The notes under the pieces are model-generated. The model had not been told where the DNA came from, did not search any database, and saw nothing but the letters and a program-made list of their open reading frames with translations. A DNA stretch of 64,000 nt from Bremerella sp. P1 (GTDB lineage Bacteria > Planctomycetota > Planctomycetia > Pirellulales > Pirellulaceae): the NCBI RefSeq assembly GCF_028748185.1, contig NZ_CP118164.1, positions 3,286,001-3,350,000 of the forward strand, written 5' to 3'. The position numbers and the translations under genes are program-made. Positions 1-8,845 of the stretch are shown here, piece after piece. Positions within the stretch are counted from its first letter, which is position 1; the number at the start of each line of letters is the position of its first letter.

Positions 1-174
1 ACGGTCTACTATTACAACCAAGGCGTTGGCGTCTTGCGGGGAGACGTGGAAGTAGAAGCCGCCGAGCCCTTTGCCGCTCCGGAAGATCCTCGCGATGCCC
101 GCCGCAACCGCCGCACCCGAGAAAAAGACGCCCCAGCCAACCCAGCTGAGGCCAAGAGTATTTTTGATATGTAG
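1..174 (+). CDS. 3' end of an unidentified protein (partial)
   Basis: Frame 1 is open from the window edge to the TAG at 172-174, giving the last 57 residues of a protein that begins outside the window. The tail is hydrophilic and charged, with an Arg-rich stretch (DARRNRRTREK) and an Ala/Pro/Glu-rich linker, and ends in SIFDM. No domain can be recognised. A tyrosine-rich start (VYYYNQGVGVLRG) might be the end of a structured domain. A hairpin terminator 43 bases downstream supports a true gene end here. Confidence 0.6.
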   Translation, partial: TVYYYNQGVGVLRGDVEVEAAEPFAAPEDPRDARRNRRTREKDAPANPAEAKSIFDM

Positions 175-216
175 TAACCGCCGAACACTCAACAGTGTCT
201 CGACGGTGAACCGGGA

Positions 217-246
217 GGGGAGGTCCATGTGACCTTCCCTTTTTTT
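217..246 (+). terminator. Rho-independent terminator
   Basis: GGGGAGGTC (217-225) pairs with GACCTTCCC (231-239) over 9 bp with one G-T wobble and a CATGT loop, followed by a run of seven T. It closes the truncated gene at the left edge. Confidence 0.75.
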
Positions 247-373
247 ATTGCCTTTGAGTGATTGCTGGTCCCATTGAGATTGCCATCGAAATCGTTGCGA
301 TTGCCAGCCCAATCGCTTATCTTGTCGCGAGGATCTGATCTTCTAATCTTTTCAACTCTTCGGCAGATCTGTG

Positions 374-940
374 ATGAACGCGCGATTTTTACGAGCCGCT
401 TTCATTTTGTTCGTGGTGCTCGGCGGCCTCCTCGTGTACGGCATCCTCCGACCCTTTGATGGCGACGAGCAAGTAAGTATCGGCGATCACACGTTGACTT
501 CCCATCGAGCAAAGGTGATCGATCGGGGAGAAGCAGATACGCAGGACGTTGTTGTTCAGCCAAGTCCTGAGTTCTTGATTGAGTACGCGTTCGGTGACGG
601 ATTGCAAGGCTTCAATATTCTTCGAATCAATGCGGATGGCACCGGAGAGTACAACTACTGGGATCAAGCATCGGAGTCGACCCGCCAGAAGAAGTTGACG
701 TTCGAGTTGTCGCCAGCTGAGTTAGAAGAGGTCTGCGGCAAGCTGAATGAGTCAGGATTCATGGCGTTGGCCAGCGAGTATCGCGGAGACGTGCCGGATG
801 GTACGCAGATTGCCATCACCGTAGTAACGGAGAACGTCGAGAAAGAGGTCTACTGTGACAATCACTTTCCGGTGGCAGTCGTCGCCGTAGCGGACTATCT
901 TGAGAAAGAAGTCATCCAGCCCAATCGCACGAGCTCCTAG
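374..940 (+). CDS. Membrane-anchored hypothetical protein
   Basis: 188 residues with one hydrophobic N-terminal segment (about residues 4-24), so probably an exported or signal-anchored protein with its bulk in the periplasm. The ATG at 374 follows a possible GTG at 371; ATG is preferred. The C-terminal part (GDGLQGFNILRINADGTGEY, later ELSPAELEEVCGKL) has the layout of small beta-rich domains such as DUF6438, with a 'GDGTG' strand-turn and a 'SPxELxEl' helix. That resemblance is an impression, not a verified match. The gene lies 50 bases upstream of a sulfatase on the same strand and may be co-transcribed with it. Function unknown. Confidence 0.7.
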   Translation: MNARFLRAAFILFVVLGGLLVYGILRPFDGDEQVSIGDHTLTSHRAKVIDRGEADTQDVVVQPSPEFLIEYAFGDGLQGFNILRINADGTGEYNYWDQASESTRQKKLTFELSPAELEEVCGKLNESGFMALASEYRGDVPDGTQIAITVVTENVEKEVYCDNHFPVAVVAVADYLEKEVIQPNRTSS

Positions 941-990
941 TTTGCTCGCTCCTCATCCCCAAAAACTCCCGCCGGTAAAGGTGCCCTGCC

Positions 991-2499
991 ATGCGTTTTT
1001 CTCTGATTCTATGCACGATCGCGTGCTTGTATTGCGTTCATGTTGCCGAAGCTGAAGCAGCCGAAGCAAAGCGACCAAATATCGTCTTAATCATGTGTGA
1101 TGACATGGGATTCTCAGACATTGGCTGCTACGGCGGTGAAGTCGAGACTCCCAATCTGGACAAGTTGGCGACCAGTGGAATGCGGTTTCGTACGTTCTAC
1201 AATAACGCGAAGTGCGAACACACGCGGGCCTCACTTTTAACTGGGCGTTGGTGGCATCATGTGGGAGCTTCTGCAAGCGTCGTCTACAAGGCTCCGACGT
1301 TTGGCGAGCGGATGCGAGAAGCTGGTTACCGTACTCTAATGGTGGGCAAGTGGCACGCAGGCCAAACACCTTTTCAGCGAGGGTTTGATCGGTACTACGG
1401 TCTGACTGACGGTTGCTGCAACTTCTGGAACCCAGGCCACGCGCGATCAGGCGAGCCTGAACCGGCCAAGAAACGCGTTCGCCGCTGGGCGATCGATGGC
1501 GAAGAGTTCAAGCCGTTCACGCCGGATTCAAAGGACTTCTACACCACCGATGCGTTCACCGATCATGCGGTGGAGTATCTGGAAACCTACAAGGACGAAG
1601 AGCAGCCGTTTTTGCTCTACGTCGCCTACACGGCACCTCATTATCCGCTGCATGCCAGCGAGGAAGACATTGCCAAGTATCGTGGCAAGTATGGCGAGAT
1701 CGGCTGGGACAAACTGCGGCAGCAGCGTTTTGCCCAACAGCAGAAACTGGGAGTACTGCCGGCGAACGTGACACTCTCGCCGCGTGATCCTGACCTACCA
1801 GCATGGAGTGAAATTGACGAGCAGGATCGCGACTGGTGGGATCTGCGCATGGCGACCTATGCCGCGATGATCGACCGCATGGACCGCAACATTGGCCGCA
1901 TTCTGCAGAAGCTGGAAGCGATTGGAAAAGTGGACAACACGGTGATCTTCTTTCTTTCCGATAACGGAGCGTGTGAAGACTCGGCCGATCGTTCGACCGT
2001 GAAAGGATCGATGCCGTGGGAAGTGACCAGCTACCTGACCCAGGGACGCAACTGGGCCAATGCATCCAACACGCCGTATCGAAAGTACAAGACGACCGAC
2101 TACGAAGGGGGCACACGTACGCCCATGATCGCCTGGTGGCCCGCCAAGATTAAGCCTGGCACGATCACCGACCAACCGGGTCACCTGATCGACTTCATGC
2201 CGACCATGCTTGAACTGGCTGGCGAGAAGATCACTGACGAGCTGCCAGGACAGTCACTAGTCGAAACGCTCGGTGGTTCCACCAACGAGCGCCCGTGGCC
2301 CATTTATTGGCAGTTCGGTAAAGCCCAGGCCATCCGTGACCAAGAATGGAAATTGGTGAAGTACGGGAAGGGAGACTGGGAACTCTACCATTTGAGCGAA
2401 GACCCGACCGAGCTCAACGACCTTGCCAAAGACCAGCCCGATAAGGTCCAGGAACTCGATGCCAAGTGGCAAGCGTGGTGGAAGGACAAAGGGAAGTGA
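991..2499 (+). CDS. Secreted type I sulfatase (arylsulfatase family)
   Basis: 502 residues with a signal peptide (about 1-26, ending AEAAEA). Type I sulfatases hydrolyse sulfate esters and use a formylglycine made from an active-site Cys or Ser. Visible family features are the metal-binding DD (37-38), the nucleophile block around Cys75 (KCEHTRASLLTG), 'VGKWHAG' in the middle, 'SDNGA' near residue 325 and the C-terminal 'ELYHLSEDPTELNDLA'. The nucleophile block reads C-E-H-T-R, not C-x-P/A-S/T-R, which is unusual. AAAGGTG precedes the ATG. The likely role is removing sulfate from algal or other marine polysaccharides in the periplasm. The gene ends against a bidirectional terminator shared with the convergent oxidoreductase. 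Confidence 0.92.
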   Translation: MRFSLILCTIACLYCVHVAEAEAAEAKRPNIVLIMCDDMGFSDIGCYGGEVETPNLDKLATSGMRFRTFYNNAKCEHTRASLLTGRWWHHVGASASVVYKAPTFGERMREAGYRTLMVGKWHAGQTPFQRGFDRYYGLTDGCCNFWNPGHARSGEPEPAKKRVRRWAIDGEEFKPFTPDSKDFYTTDAFTDHAVEYLETYKDEEQPFLLYVAYTAPHYPLHASEEDIAKYRGKYGEIGWDKLRQQRFAQQQKLGVLPANVTLSPRDPDLPAWSEIDEQDRDWWDLRMATYAAMIDRMDRNIGRILQKLEAIGKVDNTVIFFLSDNGACEDSADRSTVKGSMPWEVTSYLTQGRNWANASNTPYRKYKTTDYEGGTRTPMIAWWPAKIKPGTITDQPGHLIDFMPTMLELAGEKITDELPGQSLVETLGGSTNERPWPIYWQFGKAQAIRDQEWKLVKYGKGDWELYHLSEDPTELNDLAKDQPDKVQELDAKWQAWWKDKGK

Positions 2500-2533
2500 T
2501 TCGCCGCATCCGCTATCGATATGCGACATAAAA

Positions 2534-2561
2534 AAAGCCGCCGGAAACTTCCGGCGGCTTT
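2534..2561. terminator. Bidirectional hairpin terminator
   Basis: AAAGCCGCCGGAA is followed by its near-perfect complement ending GGCGGCTTT, giving more than 10 GC-rich pairs with A and T runs on both sides. It lies between the convergent sulfatase (stop 2499) and oxidoreductase (stop 2589) and can serve both. Confidence 0.85.
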
Positions 2562-2588
2562 CTTCATTCTTGTTTTTCCGCAGGACGT

Positions 2589-3962
2589 TTAGCCCATCTG
2601 GATCTCGTAACCTTTGCGGCTTTCTCGCGAAAGGAACGTGTTGGCCTGTTCGTCGCCGATGACCTCTCGCTTTTCCGGATCCCAATTGAGCTCGCGACCC
2701 AATCGCATGGCGATGTTCGAGAGGTGGCAGATCTCGAGCATGCGGTTATGAGACCAGACGTCGGAGATCGGCTGCTTGCGAGACTCCATGCACTCGATGA
2801 AGTTGACGCTGTGGTTGGCCGGAACTGGTCCGCCGTACACTTTTTCAATCGAGCCCTCGGGAAGTGGCTTCTCCTTGAGATCTTCGATTGGCTTGCCGAC
2901 GATCTTGCCACGATTGACGAAGAAGCGACCTTCGGTTCCTTCAAAGAGGATCCCGTTGTCACCTTCGCTGGTAATGATCATCTCGACATCGTTGGGCATG
3001 TCGGCCTGAATCTTGAACTTGGTCGCGACATTGTAACGATCGTGGACAACCGGGTTGCCATCTTTGTACTCACAGGCCAGTTCGTACTCGAGCGGTTTCA
3101 CCTTGCTCGGACCGGTGTCGGTGGCACCCAGGGCCCAGCACGCAATGTCGACGTGGTGAGCACCCCAGTCGGTCAGCTTACCACCGGAGTATTCATGCCA
3201 GTTGCGGAACGAATAATGACAATTGCTATAAAGCGGAACACCGCCGCCGTAGCCTTTTCGCATTTCCGGCAGGGCACGGTAGTCGACCTTTTCTGCTGGG
3301 CCGAGCCACATATCCCAGTCGAGTCCACCAGGAACGTCGGCGACGGGAATCTCAGGAGACCCGGTCATACCGTTGATCCCGCAGGTTACCTTTTGAACCT
3401 TGCCAATACGGCCTTCGTTGACCAAGGCAACGGCTTGCAGGAAACGCTGTCCCGATTCGCTGCGCTGCATGGTACCGACCTGGAAGACGCGGCCAGTTTC
3501 CTTGACGACCTTTTCGATCAGCTTACCTTCGGCAATGGTCAGCGTCAGTGGCTTTTCGCAGTAGACATCTTTGCCGGCGTACATTGCTTCAACGGCGATC
3601 TTGGTGTGCCAGTGATCTGGCGTCGCGATCATCACCGCATCGATGTCATTGCGATCGAGGATCTTGCGATAGTCGACGTACGCATCAGGCTTCTTACCTT
3701 GCTTCTTTTCCAGCTTGGAAACATTTTCGGCCAAGACGTTGGCATCGACATCAGCCAATGCGGCAAAGTCGGCGTAGGGAGTTGTCTTGTTGGTGATACC
3801 CCAACCTTGGTTGCGAAGACCGATCGAGGCGAATGTTGGACGATCATTGGCGTTTTGAAAACCAAACGCACGGTTGGCCGACGGGATGATGACCGTAGCG
3901 GCACCTGCGGCGGCAACTCCCTTCAGGAATTGACGACGAGTGCTTTGCGGAAATTTAGACAT
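2589..3962 (-). CDS. Tat-exported Gfo/Idh/MocA family oxidoreductase
   Basis: 457 residues. The N-terminus has a twin-arginine signal (TRRQFLKG, then a hydrophobic Ala-rich segment to about residue 33), so the folded, cofactor-loaded enzyme is probably exported. A Rossmann start (FASIGLRNQGWG) and the family 'CEKPLTLT' motif, which carries the catalytic-region Lys, place it in the NAD(P)-dependent Gfo/Idh/MocA family acting on sugars or polyols. The middle has 'LPEMRKGYGGG' and 'LTDWGAHHVDIACWALG', typical of the long exported subfamily abundant in planctomycetes. The substrate cannot be deduced. It converges on a sulfatase, which fits secreted carbohydrate processing. Confidence 0.93.
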   Translation of the reverse strand: MSKFPQSTRRQFLKGVAAAGAATVIIPSANRAFGFQNANDRPTFASIGLRNQGWGITNKTTPYADFAALADVDANVLAENVSKLEKKQGKKPDAYVDYRKILDRNDIDAVMIATPDHWHTKIAVEAMYAGKDVYCEKPLTLTIAEGKLIEKVVKETGRVFQVGTMQRSESGQRFLQAVALVNEGRIGKVQKVTCGINGMTGSPEIPVADVPGGLDWDMWLGPAEKVDYRALPEMRKGYGGGVPLYSNCHYSFRNWHEYSGGKLTDWGAHHVDIACWALGATDTGPSKVKPLEYELACEYKDGNPVVHDRYNVATKFKIQADMPNDVEMIITSEGDNGILFEGTEGRFFVNRGKIVGKPIEDLKEKPLPEGSIEKVYGGPVPANHSVNFIECMESRKQPISDVWSHNRMLEICHLSNIAMRLGRELNWDPEKREVIGDEQANTFLSRESRKGYEIQMG

Positions 3963-4153
3963 GGCTGATATTCCTTGGGGTGATTAGGGGCGGATGTTTG
4001 GAAATGTGAGGTCGATGAACGGAAGTAATGGAGAGGTAGGCTTTCCCGTTCGTAGAGTACACTCATACTCTATTTTACTGTGAAATTATTCTAGCTGCGA
4101 CTATCGTAACCTCGCCGAAATCGCACGTTTTGGGCGAAAAATGCCACCGAATG

Positions 4154-4885
4154 CTATTTTCGACCCGGTAAGCCTCCCCACATCTCCTTCATCAAGGCAA
4201 AGACTTCCGGTTCATCCTTCTTGAGTTCGCCGGTGACAAACGGATAGAAGTCGTTCGATCCGAAATAGGATTCGGTCATCTCGGCGAAGAACTCCTTCGG
4301 ATTGGTCAACGCGTAATGTTCGCGGAGATGGCCTGGGCTAGTAAGGACTGACTGATAGCTCTCGTTGTCTTTGAACTTTTCCCATACCGCTTGAATGCGT
4401 GCATTGTCAAAGCCGAGATACTGATCATGGTAGGCATGGGCCAGTTCATGCAGCACCACCCACGGCATCCGGTGGTTTTCGGACGGTGAAAGAAACGAAT
4501 CGACGCTGGGAATATGAACGCACTTGGCCAGTTCCTCGTCGTAGCCGTTTCGCTTCAGCCAGCCTTTGTCTGGATGATATTGCATGGCTTTTAGTTTGCC
4601 GTAGTCAAGATCGAGTTGGATCACGATCTTACGCAACTTCTCCAGAGATTCCTCGGACATGACGACATCAATCGCCACAAGGCGTGCGGCGAGAAGTTTC
4701 AGGGCTCGCTCTCCCTTGGCCTTGTGCTCACCTTCGAGAAGGCGGTCATCGACTCGGACGGTCCATCCTTCGACGTCTCGCGTCGTATGCTTGGCGGGAA
4801 GTGCCGAAGTATCCTTCGACATCGCACGGGAACAGGGAATCACTACCAGCGCCAGTAACAGCGACGGGATTACGTACTTGTTCAT
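4154..4885 (-). CDS. Secreted zinc metallopeptidase-like protein (HExxH)
   Basis: 243 residues with a signal peptide (about 1-22). The zinc site is visible: HELAH at 146-150 and a probable third ligand, Glu202, in FFAEMTESYFG. This 'P.EFFAE...YF' arrangement is typical of gluzincin peptidases of the anthrax lethal factor C-domain-like (ATLF/M34-related) group. That placement is from memory of motifs. The gene begins 23 bases after the stop of the upstream sulfatase on the same strand, so the two are very probably one transcript. The substrate is unknown; a role on sulfated glycoproteins together with the sulfatase is inference. Confidence 0.85.
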   Translation of the reverse strand: MNKYVIPSLLLALVVIPCSRAMSKDTSALPAKHTTRDVEGWTVRVDDRLLEGEHKAKGERALKLLAARLVAIDVVMSEESLEKLRKIVIQLDLDYGKLKAMQYHPDKGWLKRNGYDEELAKCVHIPSVDSFLSPSENHRMPWVVLHELAHAYHDQYLGFDNARIQAVWEKFKDNESYQSVLTSPGHLREHYALTNPKEFFAEMTESYFGSNDFYPFVTGELKKDEPEVFALMKEMWGGLPGRK

Positions 4886-4908
4886 GGGTTTACCTTGGTC
4901 GCAAACGA

Positions 4909-6357
4909 TTACTTGGACTTTTTTCGGTTGGGATTATTGGGTGGGCTGGCATCTTGAGGACGAATTAGCGGTGCCGTGGGACGTCGCGTCGCTTTGATGT
5001 CAGCGACATGGTCCTCGAACATCTTCTGCAATTGCTCACAAAGTTCCGGATGCTGAGCGGCGAGATTGGTTGTCTCGCCAATGTCAGCGACGATATCGTA
5101 AAGCTGCACAGGCTCATCCGAGGGAGCGCGTCCTTTCGGAGCGTCACGTCCCTGCTTCTTCTCCTTCCAGGGATAATACTTCCATTTGCCGTGCCGGACG
5201 GTCCCTTCGTTGTGCATGAGAACAAATGATTCTCGAGGCCCCTCGGCGTTTTTCGTGAACATGACCGAGCGGATATCGACGCCGTCGATCCTGCGTCCGG
5301 AAAGCTTGCCGTCGCATAGTTTGGCCAGTGTCGGCAAGAGATCGATCGAAGCGGTGATCTCATCGCATGCGGTTCCGGCAGGGATCGTTCCTGGCCACCA
5401 CATTAACGTGGGTTCCCGGATGCCGCCGTCATAGACGCTCGCCTTCTTGGCTCGCAGTGGAAGCGACGAACCGACAGCAGCGCCATTGTCGCTCGTAAAG
5501 ATGACCAGGGTGTTTTCAGCGATTTGTTCATCGCGAAGCGTCTTAAGAATCTCGCCGACTGACCAGTCGACCTCCTCAATGGCATCCCAAATCAACTTGT
5601 CGGTTCGTCCTTGAAAATCTTTGCTCACGTGCAATGGCAGGTGAACCATCGTATGAGGTAGATACAGGAAGAAAGGTTTGTCGCTTTCGGATTTGATGAA
5701 ACGAATCGCTTCCTCGGTGTAGCGTTTGGTGACGGTATTTTGATCACACGGGTACTCGATGATTTCCTCGTCGCGCATGAGCGGAACGACATTCCTTTTG
5801 GTGACGCCGTTTTGCACTTCCTGCAGGGTGACCCCTTCGCGAAGGTCGATGTCATCGGCCAGTTTATTGGCCGGGTCGATCCACATATCGTTGCTGTAGG
5901 GGATACCGTAGTAACTGTCGAATCCTTGATAAGTTGGAAGACAAGGAGGAAGATGCCCCAGGTGCCACTTGCCGACGCAGGCCGTTCGGTAGCCGGCTTC
6001 CTTGAGCATGTCCGCGATCGTTTGTTCTTCAGGGTGCAGCCCTTGCTTGCTGTTCGGGAAGAGGACTGGGCTCATGCTTAGCCTCTGGTAGTGTGTGCCC
6101 GTCAGTAGCGCCGTTCGCGATCCGGAACAGACCGCACAGCCGACATAGAAGTCGGTAAATTTCATGCCTTCGGCGGCCATCTGATTCAGATTAGGTGTCC
6201 GCGGGCCTTTGGCGCCATTGAACTCAACATCACCGAAACCAAGGTCGTCGATGAAGATGATCACAACGTTAGGTGGCTGCTTTACCTTTTCGCCGAAAGC
6301 ATGTTCGGCATGGGAAACGAGAAGACAAGCCAGGAGCAGTCCGACGAGCAATCGCAT
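4909..6357 (-). CDS. Secreted type I sulfatase
   Basis: 482 residues with a signal peptide (about 1-22, ending HAFG). It has the metal-binding DD (37-38 in IDDLG), the nucleophile block at Cys77 (AVCSGSRTALLTG), 'VGKWHLGH', 'SDNGAAVGS' and a C-terminal 'LYDIVADIGETTNLAAQHPE'. The nucleophile motif is C-S-G-S-R. Pro or Ala usually follows C-x, so the Gly is atypical, though CSASR-type sulfatases are common in planctomycetes. It should hydrolyse sulfate esters in the periplasm. The metallopeptidase gene follows after 23 bases, forming a two-gene operon. It is transcribed divergently from the gene at 6505. Confidence 0.93.
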   Translation of the reverse strand: MRLLVGLLLACLLVSHAEHAFGEKVKQPPNVVIIFIDDLGFGDVEFNGAKGPRTPNLNQMAAEGMKFTDFYVGCAVCSGSRTALLTGTHYQRLSMSPVLFPNSKQGLHPEEQTIADMLKEAGYRTACVGKWHLGHLPPCLPTYQGFDSYYGIPYSNDMWIDPANKLADDIDLREGVTLQEVQNGVTKRNVVPLMRDEEIIEYPCDQNTVTKRYTEEAIRFIKSESDKPFFLYLPHTMVHLPLHVSKDFQGRTDKLIWDAIEEVDWSVGEILKTLRDEQIAENTLVIFTSDNGAAVGSSLPLRAKKASVYDGGIREPTLMWWPGTIPAGTACDEITASIDLLPTLAKLCDGKLSGRRIDGVDIRSVMFTKNAEGPRESFVLMHNEGTVRHGKWKYYPWKEKKQGRDAPKGRAPSDEPVQLYDIVADIGETTNLAAQHPELCEQLQKMFEDHVADIKATRRPTAPLIRPQDASPPNNPNRKKSK

Positions 6358-6504
6358 GTTGGGGTCTCGCGCAGGTGCGGTGAGAAAGGAGTCTTGAGGA
6401 AGGAGGTAGCCTGATTATCAATAACGCAACGATTCAGGTCAAATTTTGCTATCTTCTAGCGATTTAAGCGTCGGTTTTTCCCCTTTACTGCGAGCGGCGA
6501 CCGG

Positions 6505-6936
6505 ATGAATCGACTGTACGTCCAGCAATTAGCCGAAGAGTTGGGGTGGGGGGAGCCAGACTTCTTCCAACACCGGCTTACGGGAAAGTCGGCTGAGGAC
6601 TATGGTGCGGAGTTAGTTAAATGGGCCGAGTGCCGGATCTCCGATAGCTTCTTCCTGCAGGTCAACTCGCTTCCGGAGCATCGCGAGAACTACTCGCTGT
6701 GCGTGTATGCGATTCGATTTCAAATCTGCAGCGGCTGGCGATCGATCCGACTGACGTCGGATCGTCGGCAACGAAGAAGGGTCATCAAGAAGATTGCTCC
6801 CTTTGTTGAGTACAAGCACTTCGCCACGGTAGAGTCTCGTGCCTGCTACCGCCAACTGTTTCCTCACTCGCGACGGTATACCTGGAAGCGAATTCAAACA
6901 GAGGGAGCCCTGCACTTCACACAGCAGATCGGCTAG
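6505..6936 (+). CDS. Hypothetical protein
   Basis: 143 residues, no signal peptide or membrane segment, with a basic middle (RRQRRRVIKK, about residues 89-98). It begins with an amphipathic segment (YVQQLAEELGW). No known domain was recognised. The reading frame is intact, with host-like codon use and a clear separation from its neighbours. It is transcribed away from the sulfatase operon and followed by about 420 bases without a gene. Confidence 0.6.
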   Translation: MNRLYVQQLAEELGWGEPDFFQHRLTGKSAEDYGAELVKWAECRISDSFFLQVNSLPEHRENYSLCVYAIRFQICSGWRSIRLTSDRRQRRRVIKKIAPFVEYKHFATVESRACYRQLFPHSRRYTWKRIQTEGALHFTQQIG

Positions 6937-7361
6937 TTCTCATTGTTCTCTGTAGCCACGGGCTCGGTCGCTATCCAACATCCTGCGACAGCTCTCGCGC
7001 GTGTTGTCGTAATAATCCAGGTAAGGACATCGTCCGGCACGAGTAATTCTCTTCTGCCTTCTCACTGCGTATGCCGGTCAAGATAAAGGCAATACGACGC
7101 TTCATGCCGGTCAGGGGAAGTCCAACTCGAGAAATTGGAAGTCTGTAAGAATTACTTGGGAAATCACGAAGTTCTATTGAGGTGTGTTTCGGCACGAGTT
7201 TGCATTTTGTCTTGCCGGCATTGTGTTTTTCATACAAATCGCCCAGCGCGCATTCTACCACGTTGAGTTGTTCGGTACGGCTGAATTAGCTTGTCGGTTC
7301 ACGCTTAGTAAATATGCGTGAGGATTCTATTTTTATTTTTCTTTCATGTTGGAGCCTTGCT
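6937..7361. other. Gene-less stretch upstream of the first DUF1559 gene
   Basis: No convincing gene. A minus-strand frame of 96 codons (6971-7261) starts with GTG, has no ribosome-binding site and no recognisable domain. ATGCCGGTCA occurs twice (around 7072 and 7103) without an obvious structure. The part before 7362 is T-rich and probably carries the promoter of the DUF1559 gene. Confidence 0.4.
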
Positions 7362-8354
7362 ATGAGACATCGAGCCAAACGAGTTGGGTTTACACTCGTG
7401 GAGTTGTTGGTGGTGATCGCCATTATCGGGGTACTGATTGCCCTGCTCTTGCCCGCCGTGCAACAGGCCCGCGAAGCCGCACGACGAACGAGCTGCCGCA
7501 ACAAGATGAAGCAGCTGGGCCTAGCCCTGCACAACTACCACGACACGTTCAACGTGTTCCCATCGGGAAACATGAGTCGCAGCGGTTCGACCTCGGACTG
7601 TACGCCGGATGGAAACCAGTGTCAGGATGGAATGGCTTCGTGGACGGTTCTCATTCTGCCATTTATCGAGCAAGGAAATCTCTACGAACAGTTCGACTTC
7701 CGACAGCCGCTGTACTGGGGCTTTAACGACGACTTTACCGCGACCAATCCCAACTGTGGTACGAACAACGTCAACTTTGCGCCCCAGACTACATCGGTCG
7801 ACGCATTTCATTGCCCCTCGGATCCACTGGCATCGGGTGGAAGCTTGACCAACAACTACATGGGGGTCATGGGTGGCGACACGTTCCCGGGTAATAACAA
7901 CGGCTCGGCTTATAACTGCCGCATGAATAACTCGCGTTTAAATTACAACAATGGCATGTTGTATTTGAATTCGAAGACAGGCTTTCATAGTGCCACCGAT
8001 GGTTCATCGAATGTTTATCTCATCGGTGAAAGCAAGTATCTATTTCAACCAAACTTCTGCTGTGAAACGGCAACCTGGGCCTCGGCGGCGCGGATCAACA
8101 ATGATGACTCGCTGCTTTTGAACATTGTTGCTTGTACCTTTCAGCCCAACACGGGTGATAACCCACTGAACAACAACGTTCACATGTGGGACGAGATGCC
8201 AGGTACGGTTGGAAGTTGGCACCCAGGCGGATGTCACATGGCTATGGGGGATGCTTCGGTGCATTTCATTAGCGAAAACGTCGACATCACAACACATCGT
8301 AATTTGAGCAAGCGTAGCGATGGTTATCCCATCGGTGGACTCGGAGAACTCTAA
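7362..8354 (+). CDS. DUF1559 pseudopilin-like protein
   Basis: 330 residues. It starts with a short basic leader and the type IV pilin/type II secretion methylation signature (GFTLVELLVVIAIIGVLIAL), then the DUF1559 helix LLPAVQQAREAARR and 'LGLALHNYHDTF'. The C-terminus has 'SWHPGGCHMAMGDASVHFIS', the conserved 'H-GG---GDGSV-F' box of planctomycete DUF1559 proteins. ATG 7362 is chosen because GGAG lies seven bases upstream; an earlier in-frame start would add 16 residues before the leader. Prepilin peptidase would cleave before the Phe. The family is massively expanded in planctomycetes, with unknown function. A lipoprotein gene follows after 37 bases, probably in the same operon. Confidence 0.93.
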   Translation: MRHRAKRVGFTLVELLVVIAIIGVLIALLLPAVQQAREAARRTSCRNKMKQLGLALHNYHDTFNVFPSGNMSRSGSTSDCTPDGNQCQDGMASWTVLILPFIEQGNLYEQFDFRQPLYWGFNDDFTATNPNCGTNNVNFAPQTTSVDAFHCPSDPLASGGSLTNNYMGVMGGDTFPGNNNGSAYNCRMNNSRLNYNNGMLYLNSKTGFHSATDGSSNVYLIGESKYLFQPNFCCETATWASAARINNDDSLLLNIVACTFQPNTGDNPLNNNVHMWDEMPGTVGSWHPGGCHMAMGDASVHFISENVDITTHRNLSKRSDGYPIGGLGEL

Positions 8355-8391
8355 TCACCTCTCAGGCAACCACTATAGGAGCAAGAACATC

Positions 8392-8781
8392 ATGCGCATG
8401 TGGATAATACTGGCGATCTTCACCGCTACCGTAACCCTTGGCTGCAACGGTCCAACGACGGAAGGTCCCCAGCGATTTCCCCTTTCGGGAACGATCACTT
8501 ACAAGGGGGCACCATTGCCAGCGGGCAAGATTTACTTCGAGCCTGATGGGAAGAAGGACAATTCCGGTCCGATGGTGACGGCCGAAATTAAAGATGGCAA
8601 GTATGAGACGCCTCCGGGCAAAGGAACCGTTGGTGGATCGCATATCGTCCGGATCGATGGATACGATGCGAAAAATGTCACCGAGCACGACCCGCTGGGG
8701 AGCGCTCTTTTTATCAACCATGTGATCGAAGTCGATTTGCCTAAGGACGAGGCGACGGAAGATTTCACGGTTGGTAAATAA
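8392..8781 (+). CDS. Small lipoprotein paired with DUF1559
   Basis: 129 residues. A hydrophobic signal (about 2-16) ends in a lipobox-like TLGC, so the mature protein should be lipid-anchored at Cys17. The rest is a compact beta-rich domain with 'PLSGTITYKGAPLPAGKIYFEP', a carboxypeptidase-regulatory-like/transthyretin-like pattern common in planctomycete lipoproteins found after DUF1559 genes. ATG 8392 has AGGAG about 11 bases upstream; earlier in-frame starts lie inside the preceding gene. A strong terminator follows at 8811. Confidence 0.85.
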   Translation: MRMWIILAIFTATVTLGCNGPTTEGPQRFPLSGTITYKGAPLPAGKIYFEPDGKKDNSGPMVTAEIKDGKYETPPGKGTVGGSHIVRIDGYDAKNVTEHDPLGSALFINHVIEVDLPKDEATEDFTVGK

Positions 8782-8810
8782 CCAACCGAGGACAATGTGG
8801 TAGAAATCAA

Positions 8811-8845
8811 GAAAGGACGGGCCGTAAGCGGTCCGTCCTTTTCTA
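8811..8845 (+). terminator. Rho-independent terminator
   Basis: AAAGGACGGGCCG, loop TAAG, CGGTCCGTCCTTT: 13 pairs with one G-T wobble, ending in a T run. It closes the first DUF1559-lipoprotein cassette. Confidence 0.88.

Noticed and set aside
2724-3968. Plus-strand open frame of 414 codons opposite the Tat-exported oxidoreductase
   Set aside because: A shadow of the real gene: composition reflects the complementary codons, and no known motifs are present.
6971-7261. Minus-strand frame of 96 codons
   Set aside because: GTG start without a ribosome-binding site, no domain, and located in what looks like a promoter region.
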